Shown here: positions 21,909 to 34,102 of the stretch, one piece after another | How positions within the stretch are numbered: the stretch's first letter is position 1 | Layout: every line of letters starts with the position of its first letter | Origin: Artemia franciscana | Taxonomy: Eukaryota > Arthropoda > Branchiopoda > Anostraca > Artemiidae | Length of the DNA: 64,000 bases | Assembly (NCBI RefSeq): GCF_032884065.1 | Contig: NC_088867.1 | Span: 24,354,018 to 24,418,017 of the forward strand | Direction: 5' to 3' | The notes under the pieces: generated by a model | The model's database searches: none | What the model saw: the letters and a program-made list of their open reading frames with translations, nothing else | Told to the model about the DNA's origin: nothing | Position numbers and translations under genes: made by a program

Positions 21909-24060
21909 ACGAAAAGAGAAATCACCAATGCAAGTGGGTCTGTCGGTCCTGGTTTTGCTACTTTGGTCACTTCCAGGTAAGCTAGGACGGTGAAATTTGG
22001 CAGGCGTATCAGGGACCAGACCAGATTAAATTAGAAATAGTCTTTTTCCCGATTTGACCATCTTGGGGCGGTTAATTCGGAAAAATGGAAAAAATGAAGT
22101 ATTATTAACTTACGAATGGTTGATCAGATCTTAGTGAAATTTGATGTTTGGAAGGATATCGTGTCTCAGAGCTGTTATTTTAAATCCCGACCGGATCTGG
22201 TGACATTAAGGGGGGATTTGGGAGGGAGAAACCTAAAATCTTGGAAAACACTTAGAATGGAGGGATCGGGATGAAACTTGGTGTGAAAAATAAGCACAAG
22301 TCCTAGATACCTGATTGACATAACCGGAACAGATCCGCTCTCTTTGGGGTAGTTGGGGGGGGGTGTTAATTCTGAAAAATTAGAAATAATGAGGTATTTT
22401 TAACTTACGAACGGATGATCGGATCTCAATGAAATTTGATATTTAGAGGGTATCGTGTCTCAAAGCTCTTATTTTAAATCCCGAACGGATCTGGTGACAT
22501 CGGGGGGAGTTTGGGGTGGGGGAACCTAAAATCATGGAAAACGCTTAGATTGGAAGGATCGAGATGAATCTTGGTGGGAAATATAAGCAGAAGTCTTAGA
22601 TACGTGATTTACATAATTGGAACGGATCCGCTCTATTGGGGGGGGGGGGGTCAATTCTGAAAAATTAGAAAAAATTACGCATTTTTAACTTACGAAGGAG
22701 TGATCGGATCTTCATGAAACTTCATATTTAGAAGGACCTCGTAACTCAGATCTCTTATTTTATATCTCAACCGGATCCAGCGTCATTGAGGGGGGGAGTT
22801 AGGGGGGCCGGAAGTCTTAGAAAATACTTAAAGCGGAGAGATCAGGAATAAAAACCTGTCTAAGATACGTGACTGACATAACCGGACTGGATCTGCTCTC
22901 TTTGGTGGAGTTGGGGGGGGGGGGGGGTAATTCGGAAAAATGAGGTATTTGCAACTTACGAACGGGTGACCAGATCTTATTGAAATTTGATCTTTAGAAG
23001 GATCTTGTGCTTTAAAGCTCTAATTTTAAATTCCGACCAGATCCTGCGACATTGGGGGGAATTGGAGGGGGAAACCGGAATTCTTGGAAAACGTGAAAAA
23101 CTGGGGTATTTTTATCTTACGAATAGGTGATCGGATCTTAATGAAACCTGATATATATAGAAGGATCTTATGTCTCAGATGCTCCATTTTCGACTCGAAT
23201 TGGATCCGGGGACATAGGGGGTTGGAGGAGGGAAACAGAAATCTTGGAAAACGCTGAGAGTGGAGAGATCGGGATGAAACTTGATGGGAAGAATAAATAC
23301 AAGTCATAGATACGTGATTGATATAATTGGAACGGATCCGTTCTCTTTGGAGGAGCGGGGGGTGTTAATTTGGAAAAATTAGAAAAATTGAGGTATTTTT
23401 AGCTTAACAACGGGTGACCGGATCTTAATGAAATTTGATATTTAGAAGGAATTCATGTCTCAGAGCTCGTATTTCAAATCCCGACCAGATCTGTTGACAT
23501 AGGGGGGAGATAGAGGGGGGAATCGGAAATCTTGGAAAACGCTTGGAGTGGAGGAATTGGGATGAAGCTTGGTGGATAGAATAAGAAAATGTCCTTGATA
23601 CGTGATTGACGTAACCGTACTGGATTCGCTCTCTTTGGGGAAGTTGGGGGGGGGAGCGGTTCAGTGATTTGGAGAGTTTGGTGCTTCTGGACGTGCTAGG
23701 ACGATGAAAATTGGTAGGCGTGTCAGGGAGCTGCACAAATTGACTTGATAAGGTCGTTTTCCCAGATTCGACCATCTGGGGGGCTAAAAATAAAGGGAGA
23801 GGAAAAATTAGAAAAAATGAGGTATTTATAACTTACGAGTGGGTGATCGGATCTTAAATTTATTTTGATATTTAGAAGGACATCCTGTCTCAGAGCTCTT
23901 ATTCCAAATCTTGACCGGCATTAAGCCTCTGATTTTTCTTTTAAATCAATCTATTGATTCTTAGAATTTGTTAGAGCTCATACCATATGAGCTCTTGGCT
24001 CTTAGCTCTTCTTGCCTCGTCACAAGTGCCATATGAGCTCTTAGCTCTTGTTTCTTAAGT
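21905..24060 (+). repeat. Composite tandem element R4, locus A
   Basis: Head region (CTGTCGGTCCTGGTTTTGC, AGCTAGGACGGTGAAATTTGGCAGGCGT) followed by about seven units, most of 270-295 bp. Each unit has GAGGTATTTTTAACTTACGAA, GATCGGATCTTAATGAAATTTGATATTTAGAAGG, TCTCAGAGCTCTTATTTTAAATCCCGACC, a G-run and AATCTTGGAAAACGCTTAGAGTGG. A distinct tail (about 23910-24055) has GGCATTAAGCCTCTGATTTT and two copies of CATATGAGCTCTT. The head-like segment recurs at about 23655-23780. The same arrangement exists at 44310-46400. No protein is encoded. Confidence 0.75.
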
Positions 24061-24337
24061 GTTAAAAAATAATTTTAACAAATAATATGAACTCATTAAT
24101 ATAATCTTGACTTTCAACTAGAGAAGACGAATTCTTCAAAATTATTTTATGGTCTACTTTATGCACGTCCAGAATTTAACAGTTGGCTCATCATGAGGTG
24201 AAGTTGGTCCGCTTTGTTGTTTAGATGCGGTGACTTCAAGACTCCTACATCCCATTATAAACCCCACTTTATATTTCCTTGCACCGATATAAGTTAGGAG
24301 TGTCGTAATAGAAAATAATTCTTTTTTTTAATTTAAG

Positions 24338-24628
24338 AAGTCTGTAAGCAATGGTCCAGCTCCTATAGAAGCTTCACATCAACGTCAGCTATCACTTAAT
24401 CAAGAGGAAATTCAAGGGAGGCTGATAAAAAACAAAACACTTTTGAACGTTGTGGAGCCTACTCTCTCCAATCATTCGTTGGATTTGTTCTTAGGAATCC
24501 TTCAACGAAGAATTGAGCACGATAAAGACGCACTGTTCCAGCATACCCAATTGAGGAAGGAAATGAAGGAAAATGGAGATGGTCCTATTGCCAATCTTCT
24601 AATGCGTTATAGCTTTGGATGTGAAAAA
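24338..24628 (+). CDS. Host gene, second coding exon
   Basis: 97 codons, phase 0 at both ends. The acceptor is TTTTTTTAATTTAAG|AAG and the donor is GAAAAA|GTAAGT. The translation continues the style of exon 1: a polar start (SVSNGPAPIEAS), then LLNVVEPTLSNHSLDLFLGIL, then a charged helix RRIEHDKDALFQHTQLRKEM and an amphipathic end (IANLLMRYSFGCEK). Two AGs in tandem (TTAAGAAG, 24336-24340) form a NAGNAG acceptor, so one Lys could be included or skipped. Joining to exon 1 is inferred from phase, strand and protein character; I do not recognise the family. Confidence 0.75.
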
Positions 24629-24844
24629 GTAAGTATATGTATGTTGGCAATGTTAATATAAAACAGTTAGAAAGTTTATGTTTAGATCCCTGGGGAGAAA
24701 AAAAACAGAAGGCAAGAGGGGTGAAAGAGAGAGAGAAAGATATATGCATACGTACATATAACAGTGAGGGAAGTCACATTTATTTTTAATTGTTTTCTTG
24801 GCCATTTTGTATAGAAAGGATTGTTTTAGCCACTCGGGACCAGG

Positions 24845-25130
24845 GGCTTTCATTGCTATGGGGTAGGGGGCTACTGCCCCTTAAAGACCTTGATTCCCCC
24901 CAGACCCCAGTTTCCCCCAGCTAAAATTTAGTTTCTTCAAAGATCTTTTTAAAACTAAGAGAAGCCTACATAATTCAAGGATCCACAAAAGTGGGTCATT
25001 TTTCTTTAGTATATCTTTACCTACATGGTTAATTTTTCAGTTTTCACTGAATTTTTACTTAATTTGGGAAAATTTACTCCAGCTTTGCCCCCCTCGTATT
25101 TTGAAAAAAACTATATCACTGCTCGGGAGA
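24845..25130. repeat. Dispersed repeat R7, copy 2
   Basis: Partner of 5375-5700 with the same order of shared segments. It abuts the LINE fragment at 25140. Confidence 0.6.
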
Positions 25131-25139
25131 GGGCTCACT

Positions 25140-25943
25140 CGATCTAAAATTAGCTAGACGGCATAATAGTAAAATAATGAACAAACATGTTAATAAATTG
25201 AGAGGGAAAAGCTTTAAAAAAGCTTTTCCCTAGCTTTAAAAAAGCTAGACGGCATAATAGTAGAATAATGAACAAGCATGTTAATAAATTGAGAGGGAGT
25301 AGTAAATCTGGACTTCTCCCAGTTAAAGGTAGGAACGGGGCTACACTTAGTGATAAGGAAAGACTTAAAGAGATATGGGCGGATCATTTTGAGAATGTGC
25401 TAAACCGAGATACAGTCGTAGGAAAAGATATAGAGGAAAATGAAAAGTTTTGATACCTTGGATGCGAAGGAAGTTTTTTTTTGAGGAAAAATTAGCAACA
25501 GTACTAAAAGAATCAAAAACTAGTAAGGCTCCAGGTGCTGATAATGTGGTAAATGAGTTTCTTAATTATGGTGGGTCTGAGGTTAGAAATAAGCTACTGA
25601 AGATTATGAATATAATTTTTGAAAATGGAGAAACACCTAGCGATTTTAGGAAAATCTCAATTAAACACTGTATGGAGAAACACCTAAAAAATGGAGAAAC
25701 ACCTAGCGATTTTAGGAAAACCTCAATTAAACACTGTATAAGAAAGGTAATAAGAGTGAGTGTTGTAATTATCGAGGGACTAGTTCGGTCTCTGTAGGTA
25801 GCAAATTACTTAGTTTAGACTGAGAGATCTTATAGACAAAGTTTTAAAAGAAGAACAGTGCGGTAGACAAGGTAGAGGATGCCTCGACCAATTTTTTACA
25901 CTTAGGTTAATAATCGAGAAGTGCCTTAGTTGTCAAAGAATTC
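25140..25943 (+). pseudogene. Non-LTR retrotransposon (LINE) fragment, central part
   Basis: Reads RLKEIWADHFENVLNRDT, then after a frameshift and a stop ESKTSKAPGADNVVNEFL and the region before the catalytic motif, typical of the start of a LINE reverse transcriptase (KAPG-D). A further frameshift leads to pieces corresponding to CNYRG and a Cys-Gly-Arg-Gln-Gly motif near 25860. Local duplications occur at 25152-25302 and 25622-25740. The catalytic motif is not present because the element is interrupted by R1 at 25944. Clade assignment (jockey/CR1/RTE-like) is uncertain. Confidence 0.8.
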
Positions 25944-27492
25944 GTGGTAACAATATGTAGTAAAGAGCGACCCGACTCAATAGTAACCGAAACTCTAATA
26001 AATAGAAAATAGGGAGAAACATCCCCTAAAGTCACAGAATCTTAGCGAAAATCACATAATCAGATTCAGCGTATGAGAGAACATAACTGTAGAAGTTTCA
26101 AGCTCCTATCTACAAAAAACAGGGATTTTTTTTGATCGTGTTTATTTGTTTTTTTTTTTATGTGTTTTTTTCCCCACGGGTGGTCGTATCGACCCAATGG
26201 TCCTAGAGTGTCGCGAGAGGGCTCATTCTAATGGAAATTAAAAATTCTAGCTCCCTTTTTAAGTGACTGATAAAATTAGAGGGCATTTAGTCCCCCTCTG
26301 ACTCACATTATTCCACAAAGTCACCGGGTCAAAATTTTGAGATTGACATTCTGTTCAGCTTAGTCGGAAACTTCATAGCTATGTCTTTGGGGACGACGTA
26401 ATCCCCCACACTCCCCGGAGGAGGGGTTGCAAGTTACAAACTTTGACCATTGTTTACACAGAGTAATGGTTATTATGAAGTGTACAGACGTTTTAGGGGG
26501 AAGTTTTCGCGTTGGGGTGGGGATGGGTCGGGTGGAGGGGGTTATGTGGGAGGATCTTTATTTGGAGGAACTTATCATGAGGGAAGAGAACTTCCATGAA
26601 GAGGCCGCAGGATTTTCTAGCAATATTTAAAAATAACAATGAGAAAATATTTTTTTTTTTTCAACTGGAAATAATGAGCAGCATTAAAACTTAAAACGAA
26701 CATGAAATATTACGTATACAAGGGGCTTCGTCTCCTCCCCAATACCTTGCTGTTTACGCTAATTTTTTTTTTTTACTAATTTCAACTATTTATTCCACGG
26801 CGTTTGTGATTCAGGGGTCACTCTTAAAGATTTTGGACTAAATACAAGCTTTAGTGTAAAGAGTGAGGTATTGACGAGGGGGCAAACCCCCTCATATACG
26901 TAATAAATATACGCAAATATTGAAGTTTGTTACGTAAGTTAATTCGTAAGGTAGGTATGTTTATTACTAACAAAAACGTTCGTAAGAAAAGAAATGAAGA
27001 AATCCAGTTGCATTTTCAAGCAACCAAAAATTGGAGGGCATCTAGGCCTCCCCTCACACCCCTTTTCTTTATCAAAATCGTCCGATCAAAACTATGAGAA
27101 AACCATTTAGCAAAAAAAAATTAATATGCAAATTTTGTTTTAAATATTTATGTACGGTGAGCCAAAATCAAAATATGCATTAATTAAAAAATGTTCAAAA
27201 ATTAAATAAAAAAAGTTTATTAACTGCAAGTAATGAGCAACATTAAAACTTAAAACGAACAGAAATTATTCCGTACATGAAAAGGATTGTCCCCTCCTCA
27301 ACATCTCACTCTTTACACTAATTTTTTTTATTGTTTTAAAAAGTAGAGTTGTGACAAAGAGTCAAACTTTAGCGTAAAGAGTGGGGAGTTGAGGAGGGGA
27401 CAACCCCTTTCGTATACGGAATAATTTCTGTTCGTTTTAATTTTAAATGTCAATTCTTACTTGCAGTTAAAAAAAACAGGTTTTTCTATTTA
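25944..27492 (-). repeat. Composite repeat R1, copy b (reversed, inserted in a LINE)
   Basis: On the + strand it starts with TTCGTGGTAAC and AGAGCGACCCGACTCAATAGTAACC, the complement of the R1 3' end, and finishes with TTAAAAAAAACAGGTTTTT, the complement of the R1 start. Two hairpin modules lie at about 26650-26900 and 27225-27480. LINE coding sequence continues on both sides, so R1 inserted into an existing LINE copy. Confidence 0.8.
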
Positions 27493-28080
27493 AGTATTTG
27501 TAAAGACAATTGGAGCTGTGAAGATGTCAAAAGTAGAATAGCTAAGGCCCAGGGTGTTTTTACAGTTAAAAAAAAGTTTGGACGAATAAGAAGATAATTC
27601 TACCAACCAAGATTAGAATATTGGAAGGTATAGTAATGACAGTGGTCAAACATGGCTCTGAAACATGGGCGCCCCAAAAAGCGGATGAAGATTTACTAGA
27701 TGTTTTCCAGAGAAATTGCCTACGAATTGTTAGGGGTACCCAGCTGACTGACCGTATTTCAAACAGTAGGCTACGCGAAGAATGCGGTTTAATCCTGCTC
27801 TCTAGGGACATAATGAAAGAAATTTTAAAATGGCTAGGGCACGTTCGGCGGATGAAGGATGACGTATTGCCGAAGATCGTCCTTTTCCGCCAGCTATCTA
27901 GGACTTAACGTAAAGTAGGTCGTCCTTGTCTGGGGCGGGGGATTTCATAAAAAAGAATTAATGGAAATGGGAAGTTCCTGGGAAGGTGTAAAGATGGAGG
28001 CTTTGAAAAGATTGGGACGAAGGAGGAGCGTGGAGTAAATATCTTCAGCCAATGGGACTGAGAGGATGTATTTTAAGAGA
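27493..28080 (+). pseudogene. LINE fragment, C-terminal part
   Basis: Continues the LINE interrupted by R1. Readable pieces are AKAQGVFTVKKKFGRIR, VVKHGSETWAPQKADEDLL, DVFQRNCLRIVRGTQLTDR and LGHVRRMKDDVLPKIVLF, followed by a stop (27906) and out-of-frame GRPCLGRG. These match the thumb and C-terminal part of LINE ORF2 proteins (GSETWxxxKxDxxxLxxFQRxCLRxI, LGHVxRM). Several stops and shifts make it dead. Confidence 0.85.
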
Positions 28081-29726
28081 TATACTCCGTATCCAAGCTC
28101 CGCCTACCTTCTGTTATGATAGGAACCTAGAATTTGTCTTTAAAATTTGGTTGCCACACAGCCACAGTCATGTGGGTACTCCCAAGTAATTTTAGACATC
28201 TGGATTTTCTCAGTTCAGACACTAACAGGCGTCTAAATTTCAGAAATTGGCAATTTCTGAAGTATGAAACTTTGAAGCCTTTTAGTTGCTTGCCTCTGAA
28301 GGTAAGTGTTCGATCATTTGTTGTGAAAGTCATTCTGGGGTTCGGAGCCTACCTATCCAATTTCAAATGGCTCTCATCACTTTTAATTGCTGGGCTACAG
28401 AAAAACAGAAAGTTTACCCGGAATAAATGTCGTTGCTCAAAAAGTTTCGGAACGCTTACTGGTTTAATGTTTCTCAGAACGAATACAAGAAAGAAAAGAA
28501 GATAATGAGGAAATTTGTGAAGACAGTGAATAACACGGTAGCATAAATCAATCCGAATATTTCAATTATATATTCATCAGGCGTCATCAACAAAATTCAG
28601 TACAAAACAAATAAAAAGTAAACAAACTTACTAAAAATGCACAACAATAAAACAAATTTTATAAACTAAAATCATAAAATAATTATAAGATAAATCATAA
28701 AAGAGTCTAGACTTCCTCGCTTTACATAGGTTTATTCTTGGCCGAACTGTACTTCTTTCAAATTTTAGTGATTATATTACTTTATTTTGCTTATCTTTGG
28801 TATATTGCAGCTTTTTAATTTTCTTTGAAAAGCTTCTATAATCAAAGCTTATTTAAATTTTTCTTTGGAAAACCCTTTTTAAGTCAATATCTACTCGTTT
28901 TTAATTGACATTGTTTTTTTATTGGTTAACAAGATGAATATTTATAAGGCTTTTATTTCCTTTTTCTGTATCTAATTTAGATTGTGGATTGTTATTTGAA
29001 TTTCTGACAAAAACTGTAACAAATTTGTATTGTAGTTCTAATAAGGAACTTTGGACGGATAAGTAGGGAGAATGTTATTCAAATAAATTGACTGAAAATA
29101 TGCTTAATTTTTGGCCTTCTGTAGAACTGAAGCCTCACTGATCCCCATCCCTTGAAACATCAAGGTTAAAACCTTGAATATAGAAGTATATTAGAATGTC
29201 GAACAGTTATTAGAATACAGAACCTTGAATATAGAATTCTAACACACATTATTTGAAATAACCGCGTTATACTGAAAAACAGATTCAATTTTGAATAGGT
29301 TATGCTTTTGTTTCAAGCGTGAACTGTCAGATATAAAGGTCCATATGTATATCTAGGTGGTTAATTATCTTATCTATTCCCTGATCTGGAACGTAATGTT
29401 CAAAAAATTAATTCCTTCTTTTATGATTCCTCTTGTGAAGAAAATAAATGGTACTGTCTTTTCTGCGTGACGAACTCTGGGTAATATTGATATCCAACGC
29501 CTATTTTATTCTTTGTTTTAGGGCAAGTTGGAATTTTACCAAAAACATTGATAATTTTCATTCATATTTAAATTTGAATCAAAACATTGACATAAGTTTG
29601 GTTTTGAGAATAGCCAAGAAAATACTATATACAAAAAGAAGAAGAAAAATCATCTAGCCCTGGAAAACAAGTGCAAAACAGTTGTGAATAATAACAAAAA
29701 GCAGAACTTTTAATGATAGAATTAAA
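28081..29726. other. Intronic; one stretch open on both strands
   Basis: 28130-28505 is open on + (123 codons) and partly on - (68 codons), possibly a LINE 3' region or another repeat. It contains an 11-bp-arm palindrome around one G at 28238-28260. The rest (28510-29726) shows nothing supportable. Confidence 0.35.
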
Positions 29727-31290
29727 AAAAAAAAAGGTTTTTTCAACTGAAACAAGGAGCAACATTCAAACGTAAAACGAACATAAATTATTATTTATAT
29801 GAGAGGGGCCTCTTCCTCAGCACCTCGTTATTACCACCGAAGTTGTTAGTACTTTTAAAACACCTTATTATTGTTCTAATTACACGACCCTTGTGGTTCA
29901 GGAGTCGTTCATAAGGAATTAGGAGAAAATTCAAACTTAAGCGTAAAGAGCAAGGTTTTGAGAAGGACCCTTCTCATATACGTAATAATTTCTGTTCATT
30001 TTAACATTTAATCTTTCTCCTTACTGTCAGTTGACAAATTTTTTTCTGATTATTTTTTAAATAAAGCCAGGAAATCAGGCTCCTCATCCGAGGAGAAATA
30101 CCCCTCCCCATTGAAATAGCCTCTAGGCAATTCCATCCCGGCAAAAATTTACCCTGGACAATTGCCCTTGGCATCTCCACGCGAAAAATTGAGTCTGCAA
30201 AGAGAAAGTAAAACATAAAGACAATTCTGACAAATTCCCCAAGCGTAAAATTTTCCCTGAAAAGTTCAACCCCTGGAAACTTCTCTTTCCATAGGAAATT
30301 TTCCCCGTGAGATATCTCCTCAGCAGAAGATTCCCCCGGAAGGGGGTCATGTTATCTCCAAAGGCACATTTATTGCGCCTTTCAACTATACTGAAAAAAT
30401 GGCTATCACAAAATTTTGATCAGCCGATTTGGGGAAAAAAGTGTGGTAGGAGGCCTGGCCACCTTCCAATATTGTTGGTCGTTTCAAAAAGGACATTAGA
30501 TTTATTTTTTTTTAATTTTCGTTCTAATGAGCTGTTTCCTCAGAACTTTGATGCTTTTGAAATTTGAAATTTGTCATAATTTCCTATTTAGCCATAATGC
30601 ACCACTAGGGAAGGAACTGTCTTTAGATGGGTACATTATTAAAGCTTAAAATGAACAGAAGTTATTTATGTATGAGGGGGCTGCCCCCTCCTGTATACCT
30701 CGTTCGTTATGCTCGAATTTTTAATACTTTAAAAACGCCTTCTTTTCCGATATAACGGCCCTTGTGTTTCAGAAGTCTTCTTAAAGAATTGGGCAAGAAG
30801 TCCAACTTTAGCGTAGGTGACGAGAGGCAGAGGAGGGGGCAACCACCCTCATATATAGAATAATTTCTGTTCGTTTTAATTTTTAATGTTGCTTCTTGCT
30901 TTCAGTTAAAAAAAATTGTTTTGCTTGTTTCATTTCAGGCAGTTTTTCAAATCATACCGGAAAATACACTTTCTCCTTCGCGGAAAATTTACCCAGAAAT
31001 TTCACAAAAGCAACTACTATATGTAAACAGTGGACAAATTGCATAGCTTACAACCTTATCCCCAGGGGCTGTGGGGGGTCTTGTAATCCCCAGAGACATA
31101 GTTATTGGACCTTTCCACTATGCAGAACCAAATGACTATCTCAAAAATTTGATCGAATATCTTTAAGGAATAAGGGGCATGGCAGAAGGGCTAGTTAGCA
31201 TCCAATCTTTCTGGTCACTTAAAAAGGGTACTAGAACTTTTGATTTCCGCTCGAATGAGCCTTCACCTGATGTTTTAGGACTATGGACAG
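29727..31290 (+). repeat. Composite repeat R1, copy c (3' truncated)
   Basis: Hairpin modules at about 29730-30045 and 30640-30915, with a CCCC/GAAAATT-rich middle at 30060-30350. Ends near CTAGAACTTTTGATTTCCG..CGAATGAGCC; the later segments and the terminal hairpin are absent. Confidence 0.7.
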
Positions 31291-32424
31291 CGGCAAAGGG
31301 GGGGGAGGGGACCATGACCCCCTGAAAATTTGGGACTATAAAATAATTATAAGGAGACCAGAGGTTAAAGAGCAAAATAGGGGAAAACCATGGACACAAT
31401 ATGTGTTGCCCCATTATTGGCTACATGCCAATAGATTTTGACAATTCATAAGGAAAATTTAAGTTATGCTTTGTGACTGAGGGACCCCTTTCCAGTTTTT
31501 CACAAACATGTTTTCTATATGATTTGGTTGGAGTAACACAAAAAATCAATTTTTTCATAGCAATGAATGGTAAGTAAATAACAATCCTTGTCAATAACGA
31601 AAGTGTAAGAACCTAACTATTGATAACATTCAATCAAAGAATCAGCTTTTCATGGTGATTCTAAATATGTATTTGTTTATTGGTAATTAGTGCTGTTATT
31701 AGTAAACAAGAAAGTTTGTATAATTAAAGAAAACACAAGGAAAACAACTTAATGAGGGGGCCGATTTCGGTAAAAATATGCCGTCAATTTTTGCTTGCAT
31801 TGCAAGATTACCCATGAGCTGATATATGAAGTTACTATAATCAAAAATATTTCTCCTGAGCGGAATGCTGGTAATAATTTGTACTTTCTCTCTGAATGGA
31901 TACGTTTTTTTTGTTTTTTTGTTATCATTTTTTTTTACAGGAGTGATTGTATTTATCTAGCTGTCACTTTGAAAAAGGTATAATTTTTTAATGTTATGAA
32001 GTATAAAAGTGTCAAATATATTGGTTTTTAGTATTCAAAATCAGGTTAAAAATATTGAATTAAAAAATTTTATTTGATTTTCTTAACTTTAGTTTTAATG
32101 TTTTACTTTGAAAAAACTACTTTGATAATACGTTACTTTTGATAAACAATTGAGTCTAAGGGTATTAAATATTTTGGTGTTTGGTAACCAAGTTCAAAAC
32201 TGTCGATATTGTTAAAAAATATTCGTCCAACGCCTCGGCATTTCTCAACAGAACTAATTGCTGTGAGTTTATATCTTAGTTTTTGTAAGTAGGCTGTTGT
32301 CTTGTGTATTTTTTGTAATTAGTTACTTTTTTCACTTTTATATACTTTTACTTTAACTGACATACTTTTTCCGTTGCCCTTAGAAAAATGTTTGTCTCTA
32401 AGCTTCACTAAATAAATTAACTAA
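31291..32424. other. Intronic, nothing firm
   Basis: A possible mini-exon (TTTTTTTTTACAG then 37 nt, then GTATAA at about 31975) has an incompatible phase with exon 2 and is not called. No repeat family was recognised. Confidence 0.4.
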
Positions 32425-32428
32425 ATAA

Positions 32429-34102
32429 AACAAGTTTTTTTTTAACTGCAAGTAAGGAACGACATTAAAACTTAAAACGAACAGAAATTATTCTGTACAT
32501 GAAAGGGGTTGTCCCCTCCTCAACGCCCCGCTCTTTACGCTAAATTTTTTTATTGTTTTAAAAAGTAGAGTTGTGACAAAGAGTCAAAATTTAGCATAAA
32601 GAGCGGGGTGCTGAGGAGGGACAACCCCTTTCATACGGAATAGCTTCTGTCTGTTTTAAGTTTTAATGTCACTCCTTACTTGCAGTTAAGAAAAACTCAT
32701 TTTTGTATTTAATTTCTGAACGTTTTTGAATTAATGTATGTTTTGATTTTGGCTCACCGCACATGAATAATTAAAACAAAATTTGCATATTATTGTTTTT
32801 TTGTTAAATGGCTTTCTCATAGTTTTGACGATTTTGGTTAAAAATGAGTGGGCAGGAAGCCTAGTTGGCCCGTAATTTTTGGTTATTTAAAAATGCAAAT
32901 ATTTTTTTTTATTTTTTTATGAACGTTTTTGTTAGTAATAAACATATGTACCTTACGAATTAACTTACGTAACGAACTTCTGTATTTTTGTATTTTCATT
33001 ACGTATATGAGGGGTTTCGCCCCCTCGTCAATACCTCGCTCTTTACACTAAAGCTTCAATTTTGTACCAAATCCTTAAGAATGACCCCTGAATCACAAAG
33101 GCCATAGAATGAATAGTTGAAATTACTAAAAATGCTTTAGCTTAAAGAGCAAGGTATTGTAGAGGAGACGAATACCCTTATATACGTAATATTTTATGAT
33201 CGTTTTAAGTTTTAATGCTGCTTATTACTTCCAGTTAAAAAAATATTTATTTTCTTATTGTTTTTTTTAAAATAATGCTAGAAAATCCTGCGCCTCCTTC
33301 ATGGAAATTCTCTCCCCTCATGATAAAATTCCTCCATGGAAAGATCCTCCCACGTAACCCCTCCCCCCGACCTTCTCCCAACCCAATGTGAAAAAGTCCC
33401 CGAAAACGTCTTCACGGTTCATAATAACCATAACTATATGTAAACAATGCTCGAAGTTTGCAGCCCCTCCCCTGGGGACTGTGGGGGATTAAGTCGTCCC
33501 CAAAGACTTAGTTATTAGGTTTTGACTAAGCTAAACAGAATGGCTTTCTCAAAAATTTGATCCGGTGACTTCGGGGGAAAATGTGCGTGAGAGGGGGCCT
33601 AGGTGCCTTCCAATTTTTGGTCACTTAAAAAGTGCACTAGAACTTTTAATTTACGTTGGAATGAGCCCTCCTGTGACATTCTAGGACCACTTGGTTGATA
33701 CGATCACCCATGAGGAAATAAACAAAAAACTAAATAAAAAACAAATAAACACCCATCCGTGATCTGTCTTCTGGCAAAATTACAAAATTCCACATTTTTG
33801 TCGATAGGAACTTGAAACTTCTGCAGTAGGGTTTTCTGGTACGCTGAATCAGATGGCGAGATTTGAAGATTCTATGGCTTTTAGGGGGTGTTTTCCCCTA
33901 TTTTTTAAAATTTGGCAAATTTTCTGAAGCTCGTAACTTTTAATGGGTAAGACTAAACGTGATGAAACTTATATAATTAGAATCAGAATTAAAATGCGGT
34001 TCTTTTGATGAAACTACTGGTATCAAAATTCTGTTTTTAAAGTTTCGGTTTTTTGAGCCAGGTCGTTCCTTATTACAATTCATTACCACGAACTGTTTGA
34101 GA
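32429..34102 (+). repeat. Composite repeat R1, copy d (complete)
   Basis: Same order as copy a: hairpin module 32430-32700, AACGTTTTTGAATTAATG, second module 33000-33250, CCCC-rich middle, CTGCAGTAGGGTTTTCTG, and terminal hairpin 34076-34095 (CAATTCAT TACC ACGAACTG). Directly followed by copy e. Confidence 0.75.

Larger units (their letters stand above)
9611..24337 (+). other. Inferred intron 1 of the host gene (14.7 kb)
   Basis: Runs from GTAAGT at 9611 to an AG at 24336-24337 preceded by a T-rich tract. Both flanking exons are in phase 0. It contains an inverted-repeat element, a MITE, the Helitron block and one R4 element. I saw no obvious internal exon, but a very short one cannot be excluded. 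Confidence 0.6.

Noticed and set aside
22000-24000. Minus-strand frames in R4 as genes
   Set aside because: They repeat with the tandem unit, are interrupted by stops in other units and have no domain resemblance.
31939-31975. 37-nt exon after TTTTTTTTTACAG
   Set aside because: In phase 0 after exon 2 it meets a stop at once (GAGTGA), so it cannot follow exon 2 directly; no other support.
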